From positions 186,001-250,000 of the forward strand of contig NZ_JYIX01000039.1 of the NCBI RefSeq assembly GCF_000956505.1: a stretch of DNA of 64,000 bases, written 5' to 3'. This DNA is from Microbacterium azadirachtae (GTDB lineage Bacteria > Actinomycetota > Actinomycetes > Actinomycetales > Microbacteriaceae). The translations under genes and the position numbers were made by a program. Positions 20,169 to 29,804 of this stretch are shown piece by piece. Below the pieces are notes generated by a model. It was not told the DNA's origin and made no database searches. It saw only the letters and a program-made list of their open reading frames with translations. The first letter of the stretch is position 1; the number at the start of each line of letters is the position of its first letter.

Positions 20169-21812
20169 TCAGGCGGCCTCGAGCTCGTGGGCGTCCAGGA
20201 TCGTGTAGCTGTAGCCCTGCTCCGCGAGGAAGCGCTGGCGGTTCTGCGCGTAGTCCTGATCGACCGTGTCGCGGGCGATCAGCGTGTAGAAGCTCGCCGT
20301 GTGCCCCGACTGCTTGGGGCGCAGCAGGCGTCCGAGCCGCTGCGCCTCCTCCTGTCGGGAGCCGAAGGATCCGGAGACCTGGATCGCGACCGAGGCCTCC
20401 GGCAGGTCGATCGAGAAGTTCGCGACCTTCGACACCACGAGCAGCTCGATCTCGCCCTCGCGGAACTGGCGGTACAGCGCCTCGCGCTCGTCGACGGGGG
20501 TGGCCCCGGTGATCGACGGCGCGTTGAGCGCCTGGGACAGCTCCTCGAGCTGGTCGAGGTACTGCCCGATCACGAGGATGCGCTCCCCGGGGTGCTTCGC
20601 GATGAGCTCGCGCACGGCGGTGATCTTGGCCGGCGCCGAGGCGGCGAGGCGGTAGCGCTCGTCGTCCGTTGCGGCGGCGTACTCGAGCCGGTCGTCCGGC
20701 GGCAGGTCCACTCGCACCTCGTAGCAGGCGGCGGGGGATATGAAGCCCTGCGCCTCGATCTGCTTCCACGGCGCGTCGAAGCGCTTCGGCCCGATGAGGC
20801 TGAACACGTCGCCCTCACGGCCGTCCTCGCGCACGAGCGTGGCGGTGAGGCCGATCCGACGCCGTGCCTGCAGGTCGGCGGTGAGCTTGAACACCGGAGC
20901 GGGCAGCAGGTGCACCTCGTCGTAGACCACGAGTCCCCAGTCCATCTCGTCCAGCAGCGACAGGTGCGCGTACTGGCCCTTCCGCTTCGCGGTGAGGATC
21001 TGGTAGGTCGCGATCGTGACCGGCTTGACCTCCTTCACCTGCCCGGAGTACTCGCCGATCTCCTCGGCGGTCAGGCTGGTGCGCTTGATGAGCTCGTCGC
21101 GCCATTGCCGTGCCGAGACGGCGTTCGTGACGAGGATGAGCGTGGTGGTCTTGGTCGCGGCCATCGCGCCGGCGCCGACGATCGTCTTGCCGGCGCCGCA
21201 GGGGAGCACGACGACGCCGGATCCGTCCTTCGAGAACGCGTCGACCGCATCCTGCTGATAGGGCCGCATCGTCCAGCCGTCTTCGGCCAGGGTGATCTCG
21301 TGCGGGGTGCCCGGTGTGTAGCCGGCGAGGTCCTCGGCGGGCCAGCCGATCTTCAGCAGCTCCTGCTTGATCTGCCCGCGGGCCCAGGCGTCGATGACGT
21401 AGGTATCGGGGGAGGGGTGCCCCACGAGCAGCGGCTGGATCCGCTTGTTCCCGGCGACCTGGGTGAGCACGGCGGGGTCGGTGGAGCGCAGGATGAGGAG
21501 GCCCTCGTCGTCCCGCTCGATCACGAGCCTGCCGTAGCGGTTCACGGTCTCGCGGATGTCGACCGACACGGACGGCGGCACCGGGAACCGCGACCAGCGG
21601 TCCAGGGTCTCCAGCATGTCCTCGGCCGTGTGCCCGGCCGCGCGCGCGTTCCACAGTCCCAGCCGGGTGACCCGGTAGGTGTGGATGTGCTCGGGCGCGC
21701 GCTCCAGCTCGGCGAAGATCGCGAGTTCGTGCCGGGCGCTCTCGGCGTCGGGGTGCGCGACCTCGAGCAGTACGGTGCGGTCGCTCTGGACGATCAGCGG
21801 GCCATCAGACAT
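20169..21812 (-). CDS. XPB/ERCC3-type DNA repair helicase
   Basis: 547 residues. An N-terminal XPB-specific domain (1 to about 180) precedes SF2 helicase motifs: Q-like MRPYQQDAV, motif I LPCGAGKTIVG, motif II DEVH, motif III TATLVREDGR, and motif VI QEEAQRLGRLLRPK. It is the bacterial XPB that unwinds DNA 3' to 5' in repair. The upstream gene on the same strand encodes its usual helicase-associated partner. AGTCTA (TAGACT on this strand, 21821-21826) lies eight bases before the ATG. Confidence 0.93.
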   Translation of the reverse strand: MSDGPLIVQSDRTVLLEVAHPDAESARHELAIFAELERAPEHIHTYRVTRLGLWNARAAGHTAEDMLETLDRWSRFPVPPSVSVDIRETVNRYGRLVIERDDEGLLILRSTDPAVLTQVAGNKRIQPLLVGHPSPDTYVIDAWARGQIKQELLKIGWPAEDLAGYTPGTPHEITLAEDGWTMRPYQQDAVDAFSKDGSGVVVLPCGAGKTIVGAGAMAATKTTTLILVTNAVSARQWRDELIKRTSLTAEEIGEYSGQVKEVKPVTIATYQILTAKRKGQYAHLSLLDEMDWGLVVYDEVHLLPAPVFKLTADLQARRRIGLTATLVREDGREGDVFSLIGPKRFDAPWKQIEAQGFISPAACYEVRVDLPPDDRLEYAAATDDERYRLAASAPAKITAVRELIAKHPGERILVIGQYLDQLEELSQALNAPSITGATPVDEREALYRQFREGEIELLVVSKVANFSIDLPEASVAIQVSGSFGSRQEEAQRLGRLLRPKQSGHTASFYTLIARDTVDQDYAQNRQRFLAEQGYSYTILDAHELEAA

Positions 21813-21909
21813 AGCGGATCAGTCTACCGGTCGTCCCGGGGAGCGGGCGCCCGCCACCGGGCGCGGTCGTCGCGGGGCACCCTCGAACCGCGCGGCCGAC
21901 GGGGCCGCA

Positions 21910-23685
21910 TCAGGATCCGGGGTCCTCGATCGCGCGGGTGGAGAGGATCGAGCGGATGGGCAGGGTGCGCTCGACGTCGCTCGCGCGATCGCGGCCGCGC
22001 AGGCGTCCGCCGCCGAAACCGGTCACCTCGAGCACGAGCTCCCGTGCCGTGCCATCGGGCATCGCCACCTCGACGGCGAGCACGGCGCGCTGCTTCGCGG
22101 CGTGCTCGAGCTCGCGCTCCAGCCAGGCGGCGTCCGCGTCGCCTTCACGGGCCTCGCGCAGATGCGCGAGGAGCGCCTCGTAGCGCTGCGTGTCGGAGGG
22201 CGGCGCGGGTGCGCTCTCCGCGGTGGTGCGCACCGGACGCTCGACGGCCCCTTCCGCATCCACGAGGGCGGCGGGGTAGTGCTCATCGGTGAGCGCCCAG
22301 AACACGGTGTCGCGGTTGACGCGCGTGGTCAGCACGATGCCGTCCTCCGCGCTGTCCTCGGGGACGAGCCCCAGCGGACGCAGGGCCTGATCCACGCCGA
22401 TCGCCTGCAGCAGGTGCGGGTCGCGGCTGCGTACGCGGGTGCGCCCGGTCTCCGCGTCCGTGCCCACCTGCACCTGGCCGTGCCTGCTCGCGCTCTGCGC
22501 CAGCAGGTAGCGCAGCGGCTGAGGCACGCCGGTGAGCGAGATCTCCTCGAGGAACGCCAGGACGCCGTCCTCCGTCTCGCCGGCGGACAGCGCCGTGCTG
22601 AGCGAATCGGCGGTGAAGCGGTAGGAGGAGGCCTGGCTGGCCGACTCCCGCGCGGCCATGCCACGGAGCCGCAGGTCGAGGGCGGGCAGCAGGGGCCCCG
22701 GTGCGATCGCGGTGAGGTCGTTCTGCAGGAAGATCCGATCGACCTCTGCGGGAACGTAGGCGGCGAGGGCGGCCGGATCCGGATCCGCTCCGCGCCGCGG
22801 CGCCTCGGCCCACGGGGTCTCGAGAGCCTCGGGGCTCGCGCGCTCGTCCATCACGAGGCCGAGCAGCCGCGCCTGCCGGAGCAGGGCGCCGGTACGAGCG
22901 GGCCAGGCGGAGTCCCAGGGGTGCTCGTCCGCCCATGCCCGCAGCGGGATCCAGCCGCCGTCCGCGGTCCGCAGCACATCGGGGAGTGCGTCGCGGAAGC
23001 CGGAGACCAGCTGCGACCACCGCTCCGGGCCGGGGAGCCGGAGCCATGCCGCGCCGGCGGCGGAGAGGAGCAGGGTGCGATCGATCGGCCGGAGCAGGCC
23101 GGCGGCCGTGCCGACCGCCAGCACGTCGTCGAGGAGCGCCGGGTCGTCGGGGAGGCCGCGTTCGCTCAGCCGGCGCTTCTCGGAGAGGCCGACCGTGCCT
23201 CCGGCGAGCAGCGCGAGCGGCCCCTCTTCGGCGAGGAGCAGAGCGTCGGCGAGGGTGGCGACCGTCGTGAACGCTCGTTCGGCCGCCCGGGCCGCCGAGG
23301 GCTCCTCGGCGTTCCCGGCGAGGGCGCCGGATGCCGGGGCGGCCTCGACCGCTGCGGCCGGTGCATCGCGTCCGGCGACCGCGGCCGCCACCGACGGCGG
23401 CAGCGTCGCACCCGAGGGCGAGAGGAGCGCGAGCGAGCGGAGGGCCTCCGCGACGGGACCGGGATCCGCGCCGGATGCCGCTGCCACGAGTCCGCGGGCC
23501 TCGGCGCGGGTCAGCCGCGGCAGGATGCGCATCAGAGATGACGGATCGAGCAGCGCCTCCGCGGCGTCGAAGAAGTCGTTCCAGCCGGCTTCGGGGCGCA
23601 CCTCTCGACGACCGAAGAGCGCGGCGAGTTCCTCGTCGGTGCGCGCGGACAGCGCCTCGGCGAGAAGGCGCGCATGGGTGCTCAT
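21910..23685 (-). CDS. Helicase-associated domain protein
   Basis: 591 residues. The protein starts STHARLLAEALSARTDEELA and carries a winged-helix-rich N-terminal part; its C-terminal half contains the helicase C-terminal-like domain of the helicase-associated family (VDRIFLQNDLTAIAPGPL, SASRHGQVQVG). It has no Walker motifs, so it is not itself a helicase. The gene is conserved beside xpb in actinobacteria, and the proteins may form a repair complex. The ATG at 23685 was chosen as the start of the recognisable domain. Confidence 0.85.
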   Translation of the reverse strand: MSTHARLLAEALSARTDEELAALFGRREVRPEAGWNDFFDAAEALLDPSSLMRILPRLTRAEARGLVAAASGADPGPVAEALRSLALLSPSGATLPPSVAAAVAGRDAPAAAVEAAPASGALAGNAEEPSAARAAERAFTTVATLADALLLAEEGPLALLAGGTVGLSEKRRLSERGLPDDPALLDDVLAVGTAAGLLRPIDRTLLLSAAGAAWLRLPGPERWSQLVSGFRDALPDVLRTADGGWIPLRAWADEHPWDSAWPARTGALLRQARLLGLVMDERASPEALETPWAEAPRRGADPDPAALAAYVPAEVDRIFLQNDLTAIAPGPLLPALDLRLRGMAARESASQASSYRFTADSLSTALSAGETEDGVLAFLEEISLTGVPQPLRYLLAQSASRHGQVQVGTDAETGRTRVRSRDPHLLQAIGVDQALRPLGLVPEDSAEDGIVLTTRVNRDTVFWALTDEHYPAALVDAEGAVERPVRTTAESAPAPPSDTQRYEALLAHLREAREGDADAAWLERELEHAAKQRAVLAVEVAMPDGTARELVLEVTGFGGGRLRGRDRASDVERTLPIRSILSTRAIEDPGS

Positions 23686-23708
23686 GGGGAGAACAGCTCG
23701 CGGCGGCG

Positions 23709-23984
23709 TCAGGAGCGCCGCGCCGCGCGGCCTCTCCGCACGAAGCTCATGATGAGCAGCACGACGATCATCACGAAGGCGATCGGCAGACCCCAGAACG
23801 GGAAGACCCCGACGACCGGCCACGCGCCGTGCGCGAAGTCGGCCTGCTTCATCCCCACCGCGGTCGCGATGATGATCACGAAGAAGCAGATCACGGAGAG
23901 TGCGGCCAGCGTCAGCGCGCCGAACGTCAGGAACCGATCGATCCGGCGGATCTCGGGCTCGGGGGCAGGCTGCCGAGTGCTCAT
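23709..23984 (-). CDS. Small two-helix membrane protein
   Basis: 91 residues with two hydrophobic segments (about 20-42 and 58-82), an acidic N-terminus and a C-terminus rich in arginine (RRGRAARRS). The family is common in actinobacteria and often mislabelled as a multidrug ATPase; no ATPase motif exists here. TAGGCT (23992-23997 on this strand) lies seven bases before the ATG, indicating a leaderless transcript. It precedes the helicase-associated gene on the same strand with a 23-base gap. Confidence 0.75.
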   Translation of the reverse strand: MSTRQPAPEPEIRRIDRFLTFGALTLAALSVICFFVIIIATAVGMKQADFAHGAWPVVGVFPFWGLPIAFVMIVVLLIMSFVRRGRAARRS

Positions 23985-24099
23985 CCGTCCCAGCCTACCC
24001 GCTCCGTGACCGGTAGGCTGGTGGGGTGCGGGGCTTCCGCACGCGTCCCGATCGGATCCGCACGGATCCGGCGCCCGAGTAATGCAGCGAGGTTCTCCC

Positions 24100-24480
24100 A
24101 TGCCCACCGGCAAGGTCAGGTTCTACGACGACGAGAAGGGGTTCGGCTTCATCACCACCGATGACGGCCAGGACGTCTTCCTGCACGCCACGTCCCTCCC
24201 CGCCGGGTCCGCGGTCAAGGCCGGCACCCGAGTCGAATTCGGTGTCGCCGACGGCAAGCGCGGTCTGCAGGCGCTGTCCGTACGCGTACTCGAGGCTCCC
24301 GTGAGCCTCGCGAAGACCAAGCGCAAGTCCGCGGACGACATGGCCGTGATCGTCGAGGACCTCGTGAAGCTGCTCGACGGCATCGGCGGGGATCTCCGCC
24401 GCGGCCGCTATCCCTCGTCCAGCCACGGCCGCAAGATCGCCGCCGTGCTGCGAAACGTGGCCGAGGACTTCGATGCCTGA
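24100..24480 (+). CDS. Cold-shock domain protein with C-terminal extension
   Basis: 126 residues. The cold-shock domain fills the first ~66 residues: KVRFYDDEKGFGFIT with RNP1 KGFGFI, and RNP2 VFLHA. It binds single-stranded RNA and DNA. Unlike 67-residue CspA proteins, it has a further 60-residue helical tail (ADDMAVIVEDLVKLLDGIGG). Start ATG 24100 follows GAGG. The next gene overlaps it by eight bases. Confidence 0.93.
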   Translation: MPTGKVRFYDDEKGFGFITTDDGQDVFLHATSLPAGSAVKAGTRVEFGVADGKRGLQALSVRVLEAPVSLAKTKRKSADDMAVIVEDLVKLLDGIGGDLRRGRYPSSSHGRKIAAVLRNVAEDFDA

Positions 24481-25228
24481 GAGCGATGGCACCGGCGCCC
24501 AGCCGGTCGAGCCGGGGCAGACCGCGGCCGAGACGATCGCGCCCGCGGTCGAGGAGCGCTTCTCGATCGATGAGCCCGTTGCCGCCCCGTTCGTGAGCGA
24601 GCGCCTGCTGGGCGCGCGCGATCTCGCGCTCGCCGCTCTGCACGAGATCACCCCCGCAGCGTCCGTGGGGCCGGCCGCCGGCTACCTCCCCGAGGTCGAC
24701 GGCGTGGTCTCGCTGCGCTTCGAGAACAGGCTCGGCGGCTATCCGGGCTGGTACTGGACCGTGTCCGTCGCCCAGGTCGGCGACGAGGAGCCGACCGTGC
24801 TGGAGGCCGAACTGCTGCCGGGCGACGGCGCCCTGCTCGCGCCAGAGTGGGTGCCGTGGGCCGAGCGTCTCGCCGACTACCGCGCGCACCAGGCCGAGCT
24901 CGCCGCTTCGGCCCAGCACGACGCGGAGGCGAGCGGATCCGATGAGCTTCCCGGCGATGACCTCGAGGAGGGATCCGACGTCGACGACATCGACGACGAC
25001 GATCTCGACGAGGACGAGCTCGACGAGGATGAGCTGGACGACGACGAGGCGGCGCCGCGTCTGCACGCCGGCGACCTCGACGGCGTGGACATCGATGAGC
25101 TCGACGACTCGTCGGACGACGACGATGACTCGGACGACGAGGATGACTCGGACGAGGACGACTCCGATGACGAGGACGACTCCGATGACGACTCCGACGA
25201 TGAGGACGACGACTCCGAAGAGGAGTGA
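24473..25228 (+). CDS. DUF3027 protein with long acidic tail
   Basis: 251 residues. Residues about 30-150 form the DUF3027 domain (RLLGARDLALAALHEITPA, RFENRLGGYPGWYWTVSVAQV, VLEAELLPGDGALLAPEWVPW). The last ~90 are almost only Asp, Glu and Ser, with repeated DSDDEDD units built from GAC/GAT codons. Such a polyanionic tail could mimic nucleic acid or bind metal or basic proteins. The start overlaps the cold-shock gene, so the two are coupled; the tail might oppose or tune RNA binding by its partner, which is inference. Confidence 0.88.
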   Translation: MPESDGTGAQPVEPGQTAAETIAPAVEERFSIDEPVAAPFVSERLLGARDLALAALHEITPAASVGPAAGYLPEVDGVVSLRFENRLGGYPGWYWTVSVAQVGDEEPTVLEAELLPGDGALLAPEWVPWAERLADYRAHQAELAASAQHDAEASGSDELPGDDLEEGSDVDDIDDDDLDEDELDEDELDDDEAAPRLHAGDLDGVDIDELDDSSDDDDDSDDEDDSDEDDSDDEDDSDDDSDDEDDDSEEE

Positions 25229-25264
25229 GCATCCGTCCCCTCGGGCAGCGCCCGGGTGAGACTC

Positions 25265-25310
25265 GATACGAGAGAAGGCGCCCCCTGCCGGGGGCGCCTT
25301 CTCTCGTATC
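25265..25310. terminator. Bidirectional terminator between DUF3027 and serC
   Basis: A perfect 21-bp stem (25265-25285 with 25290-25310) and a four-base loop lie between two converging genes. Confidence 0.9.
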
Positions 25311-25321
25311 TCAGCCGGGGC

Positions 25322-26443
<1,122 letters not shown>

Positions 26444-26575
26444 CTAGGTGCCGTCGAGAGGGCGACCCTGCCCGTGTGACACCGTGCGACGGGCTCTGCG
26501 TCGTCGCACGGCGATCCTGCGCTGCCGGGCATGCGATGCCGCGTCGCGGTGCAGAGCCGGAGCATATCCGCAGAA

Positions 26576-26591
26576 GGTAGGCTTGCCTAAC
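26576..26591. promoter_or_regulatory. Weak iron-box-like palindrome at the dtxR promoter
   Basis: GGTAGGC-TT-GCCTAAC is an imperfect inverted repeat around a TAGGCT -10 element 40 bases upstream of the DtxR-type gene. It matches the 19-bp DtxR/IdeR consensus at only about 13 positions, so autoregulation is possible but weakly supported. Confidence 0.35.
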
Positions 26592-26629
26592 AGCAGGCGA
26601 CCGCATCCGCGGCACGACAAGGGGGATCG

Positions 26630-27322
26630 ATGGCAGATCTGATCGACACCACGGAGATGTACCTCCGCACCATCCTCGAACTCGAGGAGGAGAACATCGT
26701 CCCCCTGCGCGCGCGGATCTCCGAGCGCCTCGGGCACTCCGGTCCCACGGTGTCGCAGACGGTCGGTCGGATGGAGCGCGACGGCCTCGTCGTCGTCTCA
26801 GAGGATCGTCGCCTCGAGCTCACCGAGGCCGGGCGCCGCAAGGCGGTGGACGTGATGCGCAAGCACCGTCTCGCCGAGCGCCTGCTCTCCGACGTGATCG
26901 GCCTCGACTGGGCCTACGTGCACGAGGAGGCTTGCCGCTGGGAGCACGTCATGAGCGAGCAGGTGGAGCGCCGTCTGGTCGAGCTGCTGGGGCACCCCAC
27001 CGAGTCGCCGTACGGCAACCCGATCCCCGGTCTGGACCAGCTCGGCGGCGCCCCGGCACGCACCTTCGACGAGGGCGTGATCGGCCTCGTCGAGCACATG
27101 AACACTGTCGGCACGCCCACCGAGGGCACGGTGCGCCGTCTCGCCGAGCCCGCGCAGGTGGATCCCGAGCTGCTGGAGCAGCTGCGCGATGCGGGCGTCG
27201 TCCCGGGTGCGCGTGGCCGGTTCCGCTTCAACGAGGGCTACGTGCTCATCGAGGTGGACGGGCAGGACGAGGGGCTCGAGCTCCCGGTCGAGCTCGCCTC
27301 GCACATCTTCCTGGTCGCCTGA
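26630..27322 (+). CDS. ideR: DtxR/IdeR-family iron-dependent repressor
   Basis: 230 residues, the full three-domain DtxR length. The winged helix (LIDTTEMYLRTILELEEE, RLGHSGPTVSQTVGRMERDG) is followed by the metal-binding dimer domain (HRLAERLLSDVIGLDWAYVHEEACRWEHVMS, with the conserved Cys/Glu/His ligand set) and a C-terminal SH3-like domain. With Fe(II) it represses iron-uptake genes. The iron boxes at 43.2, 44.3 and 49.6 kb are its likely targets. A manganese-responsive role cannot be excluded. Ribosome site AAGGGGG. Confidence 0.9.
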   Translation: MADLIDTTEMYLRTILELEEENIVPLRARISERLGHSGPTVSQTVGRMERDGLVVVSEDRRLELTEAGRRKAVDVMRKHRLAERLLSDVIGLDWAYVHEEACRWEHVMSEQVERRLVELLGHPTESPYGNPIPGLDQLGGAPARTFDEGVIGLVEHMNTVGTPTEGTVRRLAEPAQVDPELLEQLRDAGVVPGARGRFRFNEGYVLIEVDGQDEGLELPVELASHIFLVA

Positions 27323-27424
27323 GGGGCTCTGCGGCCGTCTGAGAGGCTCGCCGGCTGGACATCGCCTGTGTGCGCACCGCGGGATCCGCAGGAAACAGGC
27401 GTTCAGCGGATCCTTGGGGCAGCG

Positions 27425-27606
27425 TGACACGTTCGTGACTTTCCGGTAGCGTCGAGAGGGCCGTCGGCAGAAGCCCGTCGACGGACTCCACGGCGCTCGC
27501 CTCATCGGCCCGTCGCCGCCGTGGGAGACATGCGTCCGAACCCTGTGCGGACCGACCCGATCGACGACGGACCGGCGCCCGAGGCGCAGAGGCCGGAGGA
27601 CAGACT
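27425..27606 (+). promoter_or_regulatory. Promoter and 148-nt structured leader of the first M23 gene
   Basis: TGACAC (27425-27430) and TAGCGT (27447-27452) are 16 bases apart and place the transcript start near 27459. Hairpin a: ccgtcggc (27461-27468), loop agaagccc, gtcgacgg (27477-27484). Hairpin b: ccacggcg (27488-27495) with cgccgtgg (27517-27524). The same promoter, hairpins and length occur before the second M23 gene, with base changes that keep pairing. I do not recognise a known riboswitch class in it. Confidence 0.65.
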
Positions 27607-28440
27607 TTGCCTGAGACCACGATCGAGACCACGAGCCAGACGAGCGCCGACGCCACCACGCGCCAGAAGGCCGCGACCCGGTCCAGTGCATTCGTGCGCC
27701 CTGTGCGGACCGTCGCCATCCTCGGTGCGGTCGGCGCCCTGGTCGCCGCGATCGCTCTCCCGGCGTTCGTCTCGACGAGCGGTGCGGCGGATGCCGCTCC
27801 GGTGACCACCGAGCAGCTGGCAGCAGGCAATGCGCAGTCGATCGTGGTCGCGTCCGAGGCCACACAGGCCCCGAGCACGCGCGGGCAGTTCACCGCGACC
27901 ACTCCTGACGAGATCGAGAAGCGCAAGGCCGAAGAAGCCGCTGCAGCGCGGGCCGCTTCGGCTGCTGCTGCCGCCGCCGCGTCGACCGCGTCGACCAGCA
28001 GCTCCCGTCCGTCCCTCGCCGGCATGGCACTGGTCGCCCCGGGTTCCGGTGCAGTGCGCTACCCGGTCACCAGCTTCACCCCTGGCGAAGGCCCCGGCTC
28101 CGGTCGCGGCCACGAGGGCTGGGATATGATCGCCCCCGAGGGCACCCCGATCTACGCCGCCGCCGCCGGTACGGTGACGGCCTCGGCCGAGAGCATCGGC
28201 GGATACGGCGTCTCGATGATGATCATGAGCAATCTCAACGGCACCATGGTGGAGACCCGCTACGGTCACATGGTCTACGGCAGCCGCATGGTGGAGGCGG
28301 GCGACCAGGTCTCCGCGGGCCAGCTCATCGGTCTCGTCGGCAATACCGGCAACTCCTACGGATCCCACCTGCACTTCGAGGTGCGCATCGGCGGCTCGGT
28401 CATCGACCCCGAGCCCTGGCTCGCCGCGAACGCGGGCTGA
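27607..28440 (+). CDS. Secreted or anchored M23 (LytM-type) metallopeptidase, copy 1
   Basis: 277 residues, start TTG with GGAGG seven bases upstream. A membrane segment (about 36-58) acts as signal or anchor; an Ala/Lys/Glu-rich helix (about 98-125) links it to the catalytic M23 domain (about 150-277). Zinc ligands are H and D in GRGHEGWDMIAPEGTPIY and the HLH of YGSHLHFEVRIG. M23 enzymes cut peptidoglycan cross-bridges. It is a tandem duplicate of the next gene and shares its leader. Confidence 0.93.
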   Translation: MPETTIETTSQTSADATTRQKAATRSSAFVRPVRTVAILGAVGALVAAIALPAFVSTSGAADAAPVTTEQLAAGNAQSIVVASEATQAPSTRGQFTATTPDEIEKRKAEEAAAARAASAAAAAAASTASTSSSRPSLAGMALVAPGSGAVRYPVTSFTPGEGPGSGRGHEGWDMIAPEGTPIYAAAAGTVTASAESIGGYGVSMMIMSNLNGTMVETRYGHMVYGSRMVEAGDQVSAGQLIGLVGNTGNSYGSHLHFEVRIGGSVIDPEPWLAANAG

Positions 28441-28494
28441 CCGGCATCCGCCGTCTCCGCCGGTCGCTCGGATCGGTCATCCCGGATCAGGGGG

Positions 28495-28676
28495 TGACAG
28501 ATTCATCACGATCGGGTAACGTCGGGGAGGTCGCCGACGAGAAGCCCGTCGGCGATAACCTCGGCGGCCGCCTCCCGGCTCGTCACCGCCGTGGTCATCC
28601 TGATGTGCGTCGAAATCCCGACGTGCACGTGAATGCGGACGAGCCGACGCACGGCGCCGAGGCCTGGAGGAAGCCC
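28495..28676 (+). promoter_or_regulatory. Promoter and 148-nt structured leader of the second M23 gene
   Basis: TGACAG (28495-28500), TAACGT (28517-28522) and the TTG start 160 bases after the -10 repeat the geometry of the first copy exactly. Hairpin a: tcgccgac (28531-28538), loop gagaagccc, gtcggcga (28548-28555). Hairpin b: cggcgg (28562-28567) with ccgccg (28586-28591), extended around one mismatch. The loop sequence AGAAGCCC is kept while the stem bases differ. Confidence 0.65.
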
Positions 28677-29513
28677 TTGGCTGCAGAAATCGAACAGACC
28701 GAAACGTCCGTCGACACGCGAACCCCGAAGCGTGCGAAGAACCCGGTCTCCCGATCCGTGGTGCGCCCGATCCGCACCTTCGCGGTCCTCGCCGCGGTGG
28801 GAGCACTGGTGACCGCGATCGCCCTGCCCGCCCTCGCGACCGGCGCCGCACCTGCGACTGCCTCACCGGCGACCGCTCAGCAGATCGCCGCCGGCCACGC
28901 GCAGTCGATCGTCGTCGCGTCCGAGGCGACGGCCGTCGCCGGCACGCGCGGTTCCTTCACCGCGACGACTCCGCAGGAGATCGAGCAGAAGAAGGCGGAG
29001 GCGGCCGCCGTCGCCGCCGCCAAGGCCGCGGCGGAAGCCGCAGCCGCCAAGCCGACCGTCGCGTCGGTCCGCAGCAACATGGCGCCGATCGCGAATCCCG
29101 GGCAGGTCATCTACCCGATGGCGGCCGGCTCCTACACGCTGAGCGACGGCTTCGGCGCGGCCCGCAGCGGTCGCAGCCACATGGGCCAGGACTTCGCCGC
29201 GCCGATCGGCACTCCGATCTACGCAGCCGCCGACGGCTGCGTCACGATCTCCGAGAGCAGCTACGGCGGCTACGGCGAGACGATCGAGCTCGCTCACCCG
29301 GCGCTGAGCGGATCTGCCGCGATCTCCACGCTGTACGGGCACATGAACTACGGCAGCCGGGCTGTCGGGGTCGGTCAGTGCGTGACCGCCGGTCAGTACC
29401 TGGGCGAGGTCGGGAACACGGGCTGGGTGTCCGGATCCTGCCTGCACTTCGAGGTGCTCGTGAACAACACCGAGATCGACCCGCTCGCGTGGCTCCAGGT
29501 CAACGTCCGCTGA
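28677..29513 (+). CDS. Secreted or anchored M23 metallopeptidase, copy 2
   Basis: 278 residues. The TTG at 28677, with TGGAGGA six bases upstream, was chosen because it aligns with the start of copy 1; an ATG at 28494 would place the leader inside the gene. The order is the same: membrane segment (about 37-60), Ala/Lys helix, M23 domain with SGRSHMGQDFAAPIGTPIY and SCLHFEVLV (HxH present as LHF preceded by C; the usual first His is replaced, giving CLH). Two extra cysteines (VTISE-adjacent C and the CLH cysteine) may form a disulfide. The altered HxH may lower activity. Confidence 0.85.
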   Translation: MAAEIEQTETSVDTRTPKRAKNPVSRSVVRPIRTFAVLAAVGALVTAIALPALATGAAPATASPATAQQIAAGHAQSIVVASEATAVAGTRGSFTATTPQEIEQKKAEAAAVAAAKAAAEAAAAKPTVASVRSNMAPIANPGQVIYPMAAGSYTLSDGFGAARSGRSHMGQDFAAPIGTPIYAAADGCVTISESSYGGYGETIELAHPALSGSAAISTLYGHMNYGSRAVGVGQCVTAGQYLGEVGNTGWVSGSCLHFEVLVNNTEIDPLAWLQVNVR

Positions 29514-29601
29514 TCCGACACGGCGTTCACCGGAAGTTCTCCGCGTCGTCGTCGAGGCATGGGTTAGCCTGATTCCGTCGTCGCAAGGGCGGAGGAACAC
29601 G

Positions 29602-29715
29602 ATGGGACGAATACCGAGCATCCGAACCACGGAAGCACTCGGTCGACTCGTTCTTCGGCATTGCCCGCAGGATCTGCACGGATCACCCGTGCGTTCACGG
29701 CGCTGTCTCTCGTAG
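29602..29715 (+). CDS. Possible 37-residue leader peptide or small protein
   Basis: ATG 29602 follows a strong ribosome site, GGAGGA (29591-29596), and a plausible -10, TAGCCT (29565-29570). The product is arginine-rich (starts MGRIPSIRTTEALGRL) and resembles no family I know. Its stop codon falls in the loop of a terminator hairpin that precedes the HNH gene, as in attenuator leaders. It could also be a small RNA without translation. Confidence 0.35.
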   Translation: MGRIPSIRTTEALGRLVLRHCPQDLHGSPVRSRRCLS

Positions 29716-29727
29716 ACAGCGCCGTTT
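29699..29727 (+). terminator. Terminator or attenuator before the HNH gene
   Basis: ggcgctgtct (29699-29708) pairs perfectly with agacagcgcc (29714-29723), five-base loop, followed by GTTTT. One of the few hairpins here with a T run. It would end a transcript of about 150 nt started near 29577. Confidence 0.8.
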
Positions 29728-29804
29728 TCGTATCCTGCGGACCCTCCGTCTGCGCACGGTCGAGAGACCGGGAAGCCGTCCCGGTCGGATCGAAGGGATG
29801 CAGG

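Noticed and set aside
24960..25228. The GAC/GAT repeats as a CRISPR or tandem array
   Set aside because: They are in frame inside the DUF3027 gene and encode the acidic tail; no spacer structure exists.
27459..27606. M23 leader as a ydaO (c-di-AMP) riboswitch
   Set aside because: The GGGG-AGCC and GGGUGAAU blocks I know from that class are missing. A covariance search would settle it.
29556..29580. GGGTTAGCCTGATTCC as a fourth iron box
   Set aside because: Only the left half fits the DtxR consensus; the right half matches about three of nine positions. It is better explained as a -10 element.
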